Of a DNA stretch of 64,000 bases, positions 44,234-54,175 are shown piece after piece. The notes beneath the pieces were generated by a model. That model had not been told where the DNA came from. It did no database searches and saw only the letters and a program-made list of their open reading frames with translations. The stretch comes from Nematostella vectensis (lineage: Eukaryota > Cnidaria > Anthozoa > Actiniaria > Edwardsiidae): contig NC_064044.1 of the NCBI RefSeq assembly GCF_932526225.1, forward strand, positions 11,670,084 to 11,734,083, written 5' to 3'. Each line of letters starts with the position of its first letter. The first letter of the stretch is position 1. A program made the position numbers and the translations under genes.

Positions 44234-44869
44234 CACCACAGGAATCTCCAAATAACACTGAAATGGATACCTCAAACAGAAACACAGCCTTGAATATCGT
44301 TCTGTTTTTAAAAGTTCTATAAATTTTTTACGTGTTTCAACATCCAAGTCACCTCCATAATCTTCAAAGAGAGTTTTTGCACCAATTTGAGATGGATTAT
44401 GGAATGCCACCACACAGGCGACGTTGTCACGAAATGGTTTAGCTATTGAGGTTAATTGTTGTGTCAAAACCCATACAGATAATCCCTCATGCCTACCAGA
44501 AAAGGCAAGATCGATAAACTTGTTAGAACGTTGCTTCAAGTCCTTGGACACGGCACAGTCGTCTAAAATAATTAACGTATTTGTACCAGAGAGCAATTCT
44601 GTGGTTAACTTTAACAGTTCGTTAATCTCATCACTGTTGCTAGCATCTGGAGACAGCACAATAAAGCGTTTGTCGCCCTTGGCAAATCTGTGATAGGTCT
44701 TATTCTTTGCATAGGTCGGACACATCAAGACAATGTGCTCAAAGACATGCCGAAACGGTCCTCGGAGTTGTTCTATTAAATATTTTGTTTTCCCACAATT
44801 AGTAGGTCCTGTGATAATACAATGAGATGGTGTTTTATCTCGTAATTCTTCCATTCTTTGTATTATCAC
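44228..44869 (-). CDS. Polinton DNA-packaging ATPase (FtsK/HerA, A32-like)
   Basis: 213 residues. Walker A is GPTNCGKT (21-28) and Walker B is LIILDD (99-104). A sensor-like LTQQ stretch follows SVWV. Length and motif order match the genome-packaging ATPases of Polintons and related double-jelly-roll viruses, which drive DNA into the capsid. It is intact, with no stop or frameshift, and lies 11 bp after the capsid gene. Confidence 0.92.
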   Translation of the reverse strand: MIIQRMEELRDKTPSHCIITGPTNCGKTKYLIEQLRGPFRHVFEHIVLMCPTYAKNKTYHRFAKGDKRFIVLSPDASNSDEINELLKLTTELLSGTNTLIILDDCAVSKDLKQRSNKFIDLAFSGRHEGLSVWVLTQQLTSIAKPFRDNVACVVAFHNPSQIGAKTLFEDYGGDLDVETRKKFIELLKTERYSRLCFCLRYPFQCYLEIPVVI

Positions 44870-44880
44870 ACAAGTCTTTT

Positions 44881-46090
44881 TTAATACATGATTGCTTTCA
44901 AATTCGAGTTCATAACCTCCATCAACGCATCGGCCACTACAAACATGTGACAGTTGATATTTCCCGTTCCTCCAACTTTCCGTTTCATTTCTAGTTTTAC
45001 TCCGTCTCGCGTGTTGTTCAAGACCAGACCTCCTCCGTGAATGCTGTTATCTGGGTGTGCCCTCAAGTCGATCCACAGAGCAAACTTGTTGTTGGTGTAA
45101 AAATCTTTTTGCTTAAGCGAACTCGTGAACCCAAGACGTTTCTTTACCGACTCCCACAAATCAGCTGGTATCATTCCTTTTGAATAGAGTCGATTTGGCA
45201 TTCCGTCGATGTTAACATGAACTGATTTTATATCTGGGTTGACAAATTTCTCAGAGTCTCGTGTTCCCCCTGTGTGGTTCTCTGTAAATAAACAAAACAC
45301 TCCTGTCATTGACTTTCTCGGTAGATTGATATGTTCGTTAATAACCGAGTCATTTGGCTTGGAGATGGTGAAAGTCTTGTGAAGAATAACGTTCTCGTAA
45401 AAAAAGCCTTTCCCAACTTGATAGGAGACCGCTGCCTCCCGAGCAAGGTATTCACTGGAAATGCATAGGTACTCCAGTTCAAGGTTTGTGATGGTGTAAT
45501 TAGGTGTTGGTGTGGTGCTTGAATAGACAACAATGTCTGATACGGGAGCGAGTGTGATCTCAAATGTAAGTGGGTGTGGTAGGGCCTTTGGGTAGAAAAC
45601 ACCATGATCATTAAGAATAGGATGGTCTAGTGGGATTTTGTATTTGGTATTATGTACTGCTGCAAGAGCCACCTCGTTTGCATCGGAGGTAACCTTGTCT
45701 CCTGCGTTCGTTCTTAGTTTTCTCATATTAACTGATGAGATACCATGTTTCAATAGATCATCTTGTTCCTCCTTGGGGATGAATAGGTCGTGATACGTTT
45801 GAAATAGATCGTATCGTTGGGTATCTTGTAGTGTTTCTCCACCGAAAAGAATCTTGAGCCTAGACACTAGGTTTCGACCAACGTTGTTGACGAGAGTATT
45901 GTTTGCATGCCCTGTGACGCCTAAGTCAAATAGTAAGGATACACTACCTGGAACTATAACCACATTTTCGGCAAGTTTTGGTATGTTTACATACAGATTC
46001 TCACCAGGATTTGATGATGATGCCTTCAAACCGAAAGGTTCTCGAGGGATTCTGTTTGGATTAATTTTTTTTTGAAATTGCCTGCGACAT
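44881..46090 (-). pseudogene. Polinton major capsid protein (double jelly-roll), start codon frameshifted
   Basis: The 382-codon frame 44881-46029 covers nearly the whole protein. Motifs include VNIPKLAENVVIVPGSVSLL, FDLGVTGHANNTLVNNVGR, FALWIDLRAHPDNSIHGGG and a C-terminal KVGGTGNINCHMFVVADAL, typical of Polinton capsid proteins. The likely original start is at 46090, after a TTTAAAGATT box. A run of nine A (minus strand) after six codons puts it out of frame with the rest, by one extra base. Translation from the Met at 46029 would lose about 20 N-terminal residues. Damage is otherwise absent, so the frame may still make protein. Confidence 0.88.
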
Positions 46091-46114
46091 ATTTTATTTT
46101 AAGAAAAGAGAAAT

Positions 46115-46124
46115 AATCTTTAAA
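46115..46124 (-). promoter_or_regulatory. TTTAAAGATT box before the capsid gene
   Basis: Exact TTTAAAGATT on the minus strand, 24 nt before the 46090 ATG. Confidence 0.6.
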
Positions 46125-46492
46125 TGAATAACGGAATCAGATTATCAAAAATATACTACAGTGACATGGTCAACCCATCTAACGATCATCAAATATATAG
46201 CTTGAAAAAGGGTTTATAATCTTTAGTACAAGCAGTCCAATACAGCTAATCGCCACACCGGTTGTGACGCCTAAGTCGAATATTAAGTATGCACCATTTT
46301 TGGTAAGTTTTGGTATGTTTACATACTTAAGAGACTCAAACTTATCAACCTCATACAAGATGAGTAAAAATTCTTCATCAGAAATTTTATTGTCCTTCAG
46401 AGCTTTTGTAACCAAATCTCGAATAGCCTCACCAGGATGATTAATTTTTTCTGAAATTGTCTGCGACATCTTTATTTTAAGAAAAGATCGAT
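46125..46492. pseudogene. Mosaic of duplicated Polinton gene pieces
   Basis: 46122-46161 repeats the integrase start (46500-46541). The minus-strand frame 46179-46469 begins like the capsid leader (MSQ..IS), switches to a piece matching the 197-residue protein (DNKISDEEF), then to capsid-like YVNIPKL and FDLGVT. It has its own upstream box at 46493-46502. It looks like a product of template switching or repeated recombination; a functional product is unlikely. Confidence 0.75.
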
Positions 46493-46502
46493 AATCTTTA
46501 AA
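46493..46502. promoter_or_regulatory. TTTAAAGATT box shared by divergent frames
   Basis: It lies 23 nt before the minus-strand mosaic frame and directly abuts the integrase ATG (46502) on the plus strand, marking the divergence point of the element. Confidence 0.5.
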
Positions 46503-47494
46503 TGAATAACGAAATCAGATTATCAAAAATATACTACAGTACCAGAGGGTACTGGAAAGGCTATGAAGCCATTAATAAATTGGCAGATGCTGCTAAAGTG
46601 AGTCAATCTATATCAAAGAAGTGGCTTGAGAAACAGGCGCTGTGGCAAATATATTTACCACCTCCAAAATATATTCCGAGACCGCATTGGATTGTGGACA
46701 AGCCTAATTATATTCATCAGGCGGATTTATTGTTCTTAACTCACGATACTGTAAAACGAAAGACATACAAATATGCGCTGTTAGTGGTGGATGTTGCTTC
46801 AAGGTATGTTGATGCTGAAGCGCTAACGAGTAAAGATTCAAGTGGACTTGCTAAAGCGTTTGAAAGAATCTATTCAAGGAAACTCAAGTGGCCAAATACG
46901 GTGATTGTCGACCCTGGCACAGAATTTATGGGTGATGTTACAAAACTCATGAAAAAGCATAATGTTCGAATTCAACGAAGTGAGGCTAAAAACCATAAAG
47001 CTCAATCTGTGGTAGAACGGGCAAATCGAACTTTGTCTGAAAGATTGTATAGTCATCAATATGCTCAAGAGATGTTATTAGAAAATGAAAGGTCAAGAGA
47101 ATAGGTGAAGAGGTTGCCTAAAGTTTTAGAAGCAATGAATAGTAAGCCGAGACGCATCACTGGAAAAGAACCCGATAAAGCTTTGAAACTGAAAGAAGTT
47201 GACGTTAAATCTGTCAAATATAAACGACCTGTTGGGTTGGATGAAAATAGGTTACCCCCTGAAGTTAAAGTAAGATATTTGCTTGCACCGGGAGAAGACG
47301 AAGGAGGTGATAACCGTCGTGCTACGGATCCGGTCTGGAGTTTGAATATCTATGATTTATCACGCAGTGTTGTTTCGGTTGGACAGCCTGTGTTGTACTA
47401 TCTATCGGAGGGTGCACCAAGGAGGTCGTTTGTTAGAGAGGAGCAAGTCGTTCCTGAAGATACTGAGCTACCGCCTAATTCTGTGTTAGAATAA
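46502..47494 (+). pseudogene. Polinton retroviral-type (DDE) integrase with one stop codon
   Basis: The first frame (46502-47104) has the catalytic core: Asp75 (HQADLLFL), Asp137 (VIVDPGTEF) and Glu172 (VVERANR), with 34 residues between the last two, and LLVVDVASRY of the RNase-H fold. A TAG at 47102-47104 interrupts it; the same frame runs on to 47494 with a C-terminal SH3-like part (SVVSVGQPVLYYLSEG). There is no HHCC zinc motif at the N-terminus. It is the only plus-strand gene of the right part and converges on the polymerase gene, overlapping its 3' end by about 97 bp. Confidence 0.92.
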
Positions 47495-50400
47495 TGCCCA
47501 TGAGCAAAAGTATGTACACCACCTTCACAAATGATTCGCTTGTCATCCTCATGAGATAGGGCGACCTTGTTAACCGTTTCAGTGTAAACTTCGTGTTTAT
47601 GGCTTCTAATAACATTAATCTTTCTCATCTGCGGATGTCGATTGAATAAGCAGTCTTTGTAATCATTGAAACTGATGCACTTCTTAACGACCGCTATCTT
47701 CACGCCCTTGCATTTCTTTTCTTCTTCTTTTTCATCATCCATTTTGAATGCGTAGAGCTTGGCTCGCAGACCTACAAATTCAGTTATCTGTTTGCCGCCA
47801 GCCTCGTCTTTGAACATACCGATGACTTTCTTGTTTACACCCCTCTCAATACAAGATGGGTGATCCTTTGGGAAGTTGCTTGTGTCAAACATAGATTTCA
47901 CATCGGGGTTAATGTCCTTGTAAAAATCTTCTGTTTCAATTTCATAGGCAAGAGAGTCTGTATCAGTAAATAAGAGCTTTGCCTTTTCACCATATTTAGG
48001 CTTGATGTAATTGTAATGAAAATCATACATTAGCGTCTTACTTAGATCCAGAATGGACATACCCAAGTAAACAGGTTTATCAAAGACTAATCTTGTTTTC
48101 TTCATGTGAATAGCAGCTAGATTCTCGAAAAAGATGGTTCGCTGCTGATAGTTTGGCTTTGATATTAATTTCTTCGCATCTTTTTCATTCGTGACTAATC
48201 GAATGTCTACTCTGTTTCTGATGTTCTCCATGGTCTTGCCAAAGACGGAGTTATTCATCAACTTGAAAAAATCTTTCTCAAAGTCGTTGGTTGCTTTTGC
48301 CCTAAGGTTGGTATTCAAGTCTATGTAAGGCTTCAACCATGCAGACTCTTTGAATGTGATACCTCTATGAATCTTGTTGACTTTTAGTCCGAGGCATTCG
48401 TAGACTTTCAGGGTCTCGTGATGAACTACGTACTTTGTTTTGTTGTTGAGGTTTGGGATTAACTTTTCAACCTTCCCAACTTTTATAGACTATGGAGCTA
48501 ACGGGTAGTCGTTGTGCAAGTCATGTAGATGACAAGGATATTCCAGGTCGACCTCTAGGATGCATGGATGATTTTTCCAACCTGTAGTCTCTTGGTCGGT
48601 CGTCCATCTAAACCCATGAGTTGGTAGAGGTTTACTCATTGCCCATCCGTATAAGTTGTTTGCGTCAAGATACGTGATATATTTTGTGGATAGGTTGGGG
48701 TCATATTTGCTCATGTATGGGTTGTTTGCTTTCCCATATCTTGTAGATATCATAGACACACCACCTCGTAAACCTTTCTCAATCATGAGCAGCATGTCAT
48801 AGTCTGTTAGCAACTCTAGATGCACCTTGGTAATTTTCAAAGCAGCGTCCCATGCAAGACCAGGTGCTGTGTAATACCAGGTTGGGTCTAGACCATAGTT
48901 CTCAAGACAAACATTTCTGAAGTTTTCGAAGACGTCGGCTAACAGTAACACATCAGATTCAAGATAGAGATCATGGTAATCCCTCATGGTTTTCATCTCA
49001 AAGGCTTCCCATACCTTTTGGGCGTGTTGATAATCTTTCTCTGATATGTCAGTGTCGTTGAGTCTGGAGTAGAACGCTTCTTTTGGTGGAAGTTGGGTTG
49101 CGTTGAGTTTGTCAAAGTCACCGAACCAATCGTATGGAAAAACACCCTTCCTAAGCATTAAGTCCATCTTTTCTCCAAAATAAATTTTCGACAGCTTCAG
49201 GTTCCTATCTGTGGGGAAAAGGCACTTACTTTCAGCTAACAGACATTTTTTACATTGTCGACACCTACCAATACCCCTAAACTGAATAACCTTACCATCT
49301 TTTGTGTATCTCTTTATACAATCCGCTGGTTTACATGCCTCACACTTTCTACATTTAGTAAGATTATCTACTAAGCTATCAAGACCGGCTGCCATAAATT
49401 TAAAGCTGTCAATAAATCTGATGTCACGTTTCACATCGACCAGCTTACCTTCTTTGTTTGTAAATGTGTCCACAACAATCTGTTTTGTAAAACTAATATA
49501 TTTTCCTCATTATTAGGTATACAGTTTATATTACCTTTTGTTGTACCAAGGTTCTTAATGAAAAGATGGTTGTCATATCCTGATAGATTGTGAAAGATAA
49601 CTGGAAAGAACTTTGGAAGTCTAAATTGAAGGTTGCATTCGTTGTGGGTAGCTCCTCTATACTTTCCTGTAAGGTGACAGTGGTCTAAAACTTTGTCTTC
49701 TCCTAATCCACCCTCACAAATGTGACAGTGGGCGGTGTTGTTATAGGTGATTGTATCCTCCCTTGTCATTTTCACCTTTTTAGGAGACTTGAATTTGTTG
49801 TAAATCTCCTTAATGTCTTCCTCCAAGGAATCAACGAAAAGCTGTGCAATATCCTCATCAGGTTTTTGGATTGTGTGGCGTACAAGCTTGGGTGGAAATA
49901 TTTGGTCGTCAAAGCACTTGATGAGATAGCAGTAGCCTGATGGTTTGTGCTTCTGGTATTGCTTAGTAAAACTTTTCTCTTCATCTGGACTGCAGGTTGA
50001 TATATTCTCTGTGAAACCTTCAAAATCAGCGTAAATAGTAAAGGGGACTCTCATTTTTCTGTTGAAGTTTTTGAATTTAATGTGGGGTAGATTTCCATCC
50101 TTATCTATCTCAGGCATCTGTATTTTAACCGCTTCATGATTTGAGCAATGTTTCACGTGTTTTTCTAATGAGATCTTTGACTGGAATGAGCTAAGACACC
50201 TGTAGCAAAATATGCGTGCGTGTTGGTGATTATTGACCTGAGAGGATAACAGTTTTGACATATTTTTAATCCAGCAGTAGTGATCTGTTTCATCGTTTGA
50301 TATGAGAAGTAAGTTGATCACATGAGCTTTATGTTTCTTACTTATTTTTAGAGGGTATACATCACCTTCATATCCGTAGACGTTAATCGCGTAGGGGTTT

Positions 50401-51422
50401 TGCTTTTCGAACTTATCAATCTGTCTTAGTGAAACGGGGAACTCTATTCCTGACCAGTCGAACTTCTCAGAGTTCTCTCTCATCTGTTTATTTAGTCTTT
50501 GAGCATCTTTCTCTTTAGGAAACACAGCGGAGGTTACTGCCCATTTGAAACACTTGTGATCGTTCTCGTTCTTAACATTGATGATTGCCTTCTTGGATGC
50601 TAATTTTGATTGTAGTGGAATATAGGAACTTCCAGAAAGTGGTTCAAAAGGGTCAATGTTGATATCAAAGTATTCGACTTGGTCGAATTGCCACCCAGAG
50701 CCTTGATTTTGGAATTGATCAATCAATTCAAGTAGATGATTTGTCATTGTATTGAGCAAGTCATCTAAATCGCTTGATTCCGTTATTATTTCAACGTTGG
50801 AATGGAAGTATCCTGAATTTTCATCAATCTGTCCAGTAGCTGGGTTCTTTTTGATGAATTTACAGGTAAAGATAAACTTAACCTCAACAGGTTTCTTTTG
50901 CTGGTTGATGAGATCTAAAACTTTTGGCTTGATTTTACTGAGGAATGTTTTGAAGCCAATCCCTTTCTGCCCATCTATACGATAGGTTTTCAGATAACCT
51001 TTCAAGGCTGTTTGTTTTTCTTTGAGGGCTAATCGTTCACCTCTCATAAATATACGGTTTACCTTTTCCTTTAGACTGTCGACTTGGGCTCAGGGACAAA
51101 AGATAAAATCCAATCTGCAAACTTGTTTAACTCTTTCTTTACTGAGTTAGCCGCTTTGTTTGCTAAATGTTTGAGTGGTTGGACATGGGAATTTCGAGGA
51201 GCATGGGAGGGTTCCAGAATTGGAACATTAATCTCAGGTATCGGCTCATCGAGAATACTCGATGATGTGTTAGAGACAATATTACGTGGCGGTGGTGGTG
51301 GTGGTGGTGGTGGTGTATTATCCAGCACTTCGATGAGCTCGGCTTTACGTAATTTGTAGTAGCCTTTGATCCCTCGCTCTTTGGCGAGGGCTTTCAACTG
51401 TTTCACTGTTTGTTTGTCCATT
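47398..51422 (-). pseudogene. Protein-primed DNA polymerase B (Polinton) with N-terminal SAP, three lesions
   Basis: Segments in order: SAP module and Pro-rich linker (51422-51071), N-terminal and exonuclease part (51047-49431), exo/palm part (49473-48490), palm/thumb part (48336-47398). Motifs are YADFEGF (ExoI), HNLSGYDNHL (ExoII), YHDLYLESDVLLL (ExoIII), YLDANNLYGWAM (A), KLMNNSVFGKTMEN (B) and TDTDSLAYE (C). Two C2H2-like fingers lie in the N-terminal part (CYRCLSS...HVKHC and CHICEGG...HNEC). A frameshift near 51080 separates the SAP part. A 1 nt deletion in an A run near 49500 and a TAG at 48490 break the rest; beyond that TAG the frame stays open in phase. It replicates the element from protein-bound ends. 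It is not functional as it stands. Confidence 0.93.
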
Positions 51423-51641
51423 TTTATTATTATATCTATTTCTTTAAGCCGTTTTTCAATTTTTATATATTCGTTATCATAGAGAAATGCCTTATGATAA
51501 TGACAAGGGGGGGAGGGGTGGGTCATGACAATTTTCTAATGATTGACAAGTGGGCGTGGTTTAATATGATTGACAGGTTTTCAAAGGAGGAGGTGTGGGG
51601 TGGTGAAATGTTTGCGCCAGGATCGGCGAACCCCCACTACT
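51253..51641 (-). repeat. Polinton right terminal inverted repeat
   Basis: The inverse of 20117-20553. It includes the SAP start codon of the polymerase gene at 51422. The right arm has a longer CCACCACCA run and lacks the 48 bp duplication of the left arm. Confidence 0.93.
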
Positions 51642-52670
51642 CCGGGCAAATCTAGAAAAAAATACCATATTATCATGAGTTGTCTTTCGTGAAATTAAAG
51701 TACGAAGATAATCCTGAGAGTGCATCAGATCGTTCAGGCTCGACGACTATTGCTTTAACGCGGGATAATTAGAAAACACGACTGGTTTCCATACTAGACA
51801 TGTCATAAACGCAGGGGGTCATCATTTCGAGATAGGAGGAACGGACTTTTTGCGGGGCGAAATCGGGATTAGGTATTTTAATGGGGTATCCTAGGAAACA
51901 TAGGCTTTTAAGGGCTTCCGAGGTGTTTTTGGGGTATTTTTTTTTTTAATTTCCCGACGAGCATCCCTAGTCACTTTTAATATCCTGAAGAACCCCCCCC
52001 CCCCCCCCCCCCCTACCCCAATCCCCCGGGGTCTCAAGACTTACGTGAAAACTTTGGATAGATTAAAGGCTATCAAAAGAAACCCTTTTAAATCTTATAA
52101 TTTTGCATGCCTTTAGGCTCTATGTACAGCCCTCGCTAGGCCTCCTATAGTCCCTATAGTTAAAATTTCCGTAGGTTTTCGGTAGTCAGTTAGAATTACT
52201 GGTGATTGTCGGCGGCCGGAAAATCCAAGTTAGTATGTACTTTTGAAGATTATATATAAATTATATATAAATATATTACATATGTATAATAAACTAGAAA
52301 GAAAATGTCGACAACTGATTGACAAAAACAGAAGGGGATGATCCTCGGCAGAATCAATTTTAACCTTATTAGGGAAGGCACTGTGAGAAGTTGACGTATG
52401 GTTTATTGTAATACGTTTCGTGCGACCGTTAGCGTGAAAAATACACAAGCAAACCCGCTCAGGGAAAGCAGTTGGCCGAATTGTATACCCTTTTAGATGG
52501 CAGAATCGGAAAAATCACCCCCTAAAGGATGGCAGTTGGTCGAAATTTTATACCCTAAAAGAATGGGACGTGTATTTTTCTGGAGTCCCCCCCCCCGTGC
52601 GTTTTTGATGAGCGTCAAATTCTCGCTTTGCTACTGTAACTGCTTGAATGAGCACCTCATTCTAATAAGC
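51642..52670. other. Intergenic, right flank of the Polinton
   Basis: Unique sequence with a poly-C tract at about 51990-52012 and AT-rich stretches at 52230-52310. No gene recognised. Confidence 0.5.
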
Positions 52671-52671
52671 G

Positions 52672-52870
52672 TCTGGTCTAAAGGTTGTTTCTCACTTGGA
52701 CGTAAGCGCAAGCGCAGCGCACGTAATTTTCCGATTCTTACTGGAACGCCTGCACAAGAGCAAGATAACGCAACTATTTTATTTTGTTGCGCTTATGTTT
52801 GGACCGATTCTCACTTGTGTTGGGCTTCCTTTTGCGCTTACGCTTGCGTCCTAGTGAGGACCAGCCTTAA
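52672..52870. mobile_element. MITE with ACGTAAGCGCAAGCGC-type ends
   Basis: The left arm (about 52678-52716, CTCACTTGGACGTAAGCGC) and the inverted right arm (about 52832-52870, CTCACTAGGACGCAAGCG) bracket 200 bp. The frame 52497-52931 runs through it and is not a gene. Confidence 0.65.
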
Positions 52871-53433
52871 AGAACTCCGAATCGACTTGGATAATAAGAG
52901 GGACTGTACGTTAGAAGAAAAGTTAGGATAACTGACAGTACTACCAGCCATAACATTTTATTAATGAAAGATTGTTTTGTTATGGTTTTGAAAAAAAAAA
53001 TGCATTTTTTAGAGATAAAACGGGTTTTGAAATACGCCTTTCCCCCTTCCCGAATAAGCACCTCGCCTGGGAAAGAGCTCTCGTCCAATACAAGCGACAA
53101 GCTGCAGTTTTTTCAATAAATAAATTCAAATACTTCCTTGTTGCTTGTATAGAAAGATTTCCATAGCTATTTCACAATCATTTCTCGAATGGAATTTGAG
53201 TCAATAGCTCATGAGGCCGAAGAAAGAGATGGATAGCTGTTTTAGTCAAATCACCTTTAGTGTGTAGGCTCTATTTCCAGCCAATGTCCGGCATTGCGGT
53301 CGTTCGACCCTCCGCCGCTCCCCCCCCCCCCAACCACGATGGGGGTACGTACTACGTGTAGTCCAGTGTAGCTATTAGGTACACCTGGGTACGGCCGTAA
53401 ACGCTGTCAAGTCTATCCATTTGACATCATTCA

Positions 53434-53575
53434 GCGGCGTAGCCAGGATTTTTAACAGGAGGGGGCCCAAAAGGGACTTTCAAGGCATGTTCTCATGTCT
53501 TATCCATTTACTGTACCTTTGGCTGCTAGAAGGGGGGGCAGGCCCCCTAGGCCACCCCCCTGGCTATGCCCCTGT
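53434..53575. mobile_element. Small inverted-repeat element with GGCGTAGCCAGG ends
   Basis: Left CGGCGTAGCCAGGATTTTTA; right end inverse starts AGGGGCATAGCCAGGGGGG. The ends are partly diverged. Confidence 0.5.
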
Positions 53576-53694
53576 TATTGGCTTTCAAATCCGCCACTTT
53601 TCACTACGGATAGTCTGTAACTTTCAGCCTAGTAGTAGGTCAACCAATCAGAAATCAACATCGGTGATATGCAACTGGTGTTTTTTGACTATTT

Positions 53695-54002
53695 AACTAT
53701 TAGACTACCAGTTCGAGTATTCTATGAGTCAATAGATACTCAACGAGGCGCGTAGCCCCGTATTTGACTCATAGAAAACGAGAACGAGTAGTCTAATTGT
53801 TTTAGTATAAATCCACTCACATACTACCTTCGAAAAACAATCTATTACCGAGAAATGAATTATCAGTAATAGATAACCGCTTATGGCGCGAAAACGCCAG
53901 CTTTTTCGCTATTCACTACCTATGGCTCAATAAATGGTGAGTACGGGAGCCAATCAAATTGCGAGATTCGTAATAGTATGTGCGTGGATTTATACTGATA
54001 CC
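53695..54002. mobile_element. Two adjacent imperfect hairpins, probable MITEs
   Basis: 53699-53800 pairs ATTAGACTACCAGTTCGAGT with ACGAGTAGTCTAAT. 53803-54002 pairs AGTATAAATCCACTCACATAC with its inverse near 53975-54000. Both stems have internal mismatches. Confidence 0.6.
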
Positions 54003-54041
54003 TATTATTATCTTGTCACATCCTGTCACGCAATACACATC

Positions 54042-54175
54042 GATGCTATCTGCTTGGGATCTGGGCACTATTGATCTATGTTATCTGCTTGGGATCTGGG
54101 CACTAATAATCTATGCTACCTGCCAGGGGTCTGGGCACTAATAATCTATGCTATCTGCTTGGGGTCTGGGCACTA
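54042..54175. repeat. About 37 bp tandem repeat overlapping the HMGCL stop codon
   Basis: Four units of TATCTGCTTGGGATCTGGGCACTAATAATC type. The unit nearest the gene encodes the last residues and the stop codon of HMGCL; the others lie in the 3' UTR. Confidence 0.88.

Larger units (their letters stand above)
20117..51641. mobile_element. Polinton/Maverick element with nested insertions
   Basis: Inverted repeats start AGTAGTGGGGGTTCGCCG at both ends (AG start is usual for Polintons). Between them are the hallmark genes: protein-primed DNA polymerase B, retroviral-type integrase, packaging ATPase and double-jelly-roll capsid protein. At 31.5 kb it is longer than the usual 15-20 kb because it contains a 7 kb G-poor block with 2 kb duplications, a 5 kb foldback element, a 1 kb TTAA element and a LINE fragment. 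Flanks show only an imperfect match (CCGAG left, CCGGG right), so a clean 6 bp target duplication is not visible. No adenain-like protease was recognised. Confidence 0.96.

Noticed and set aside
52497-52931. 144-residue frame
   Set aside because: It spans a MITE with inverted ends and has no domain or splice support.
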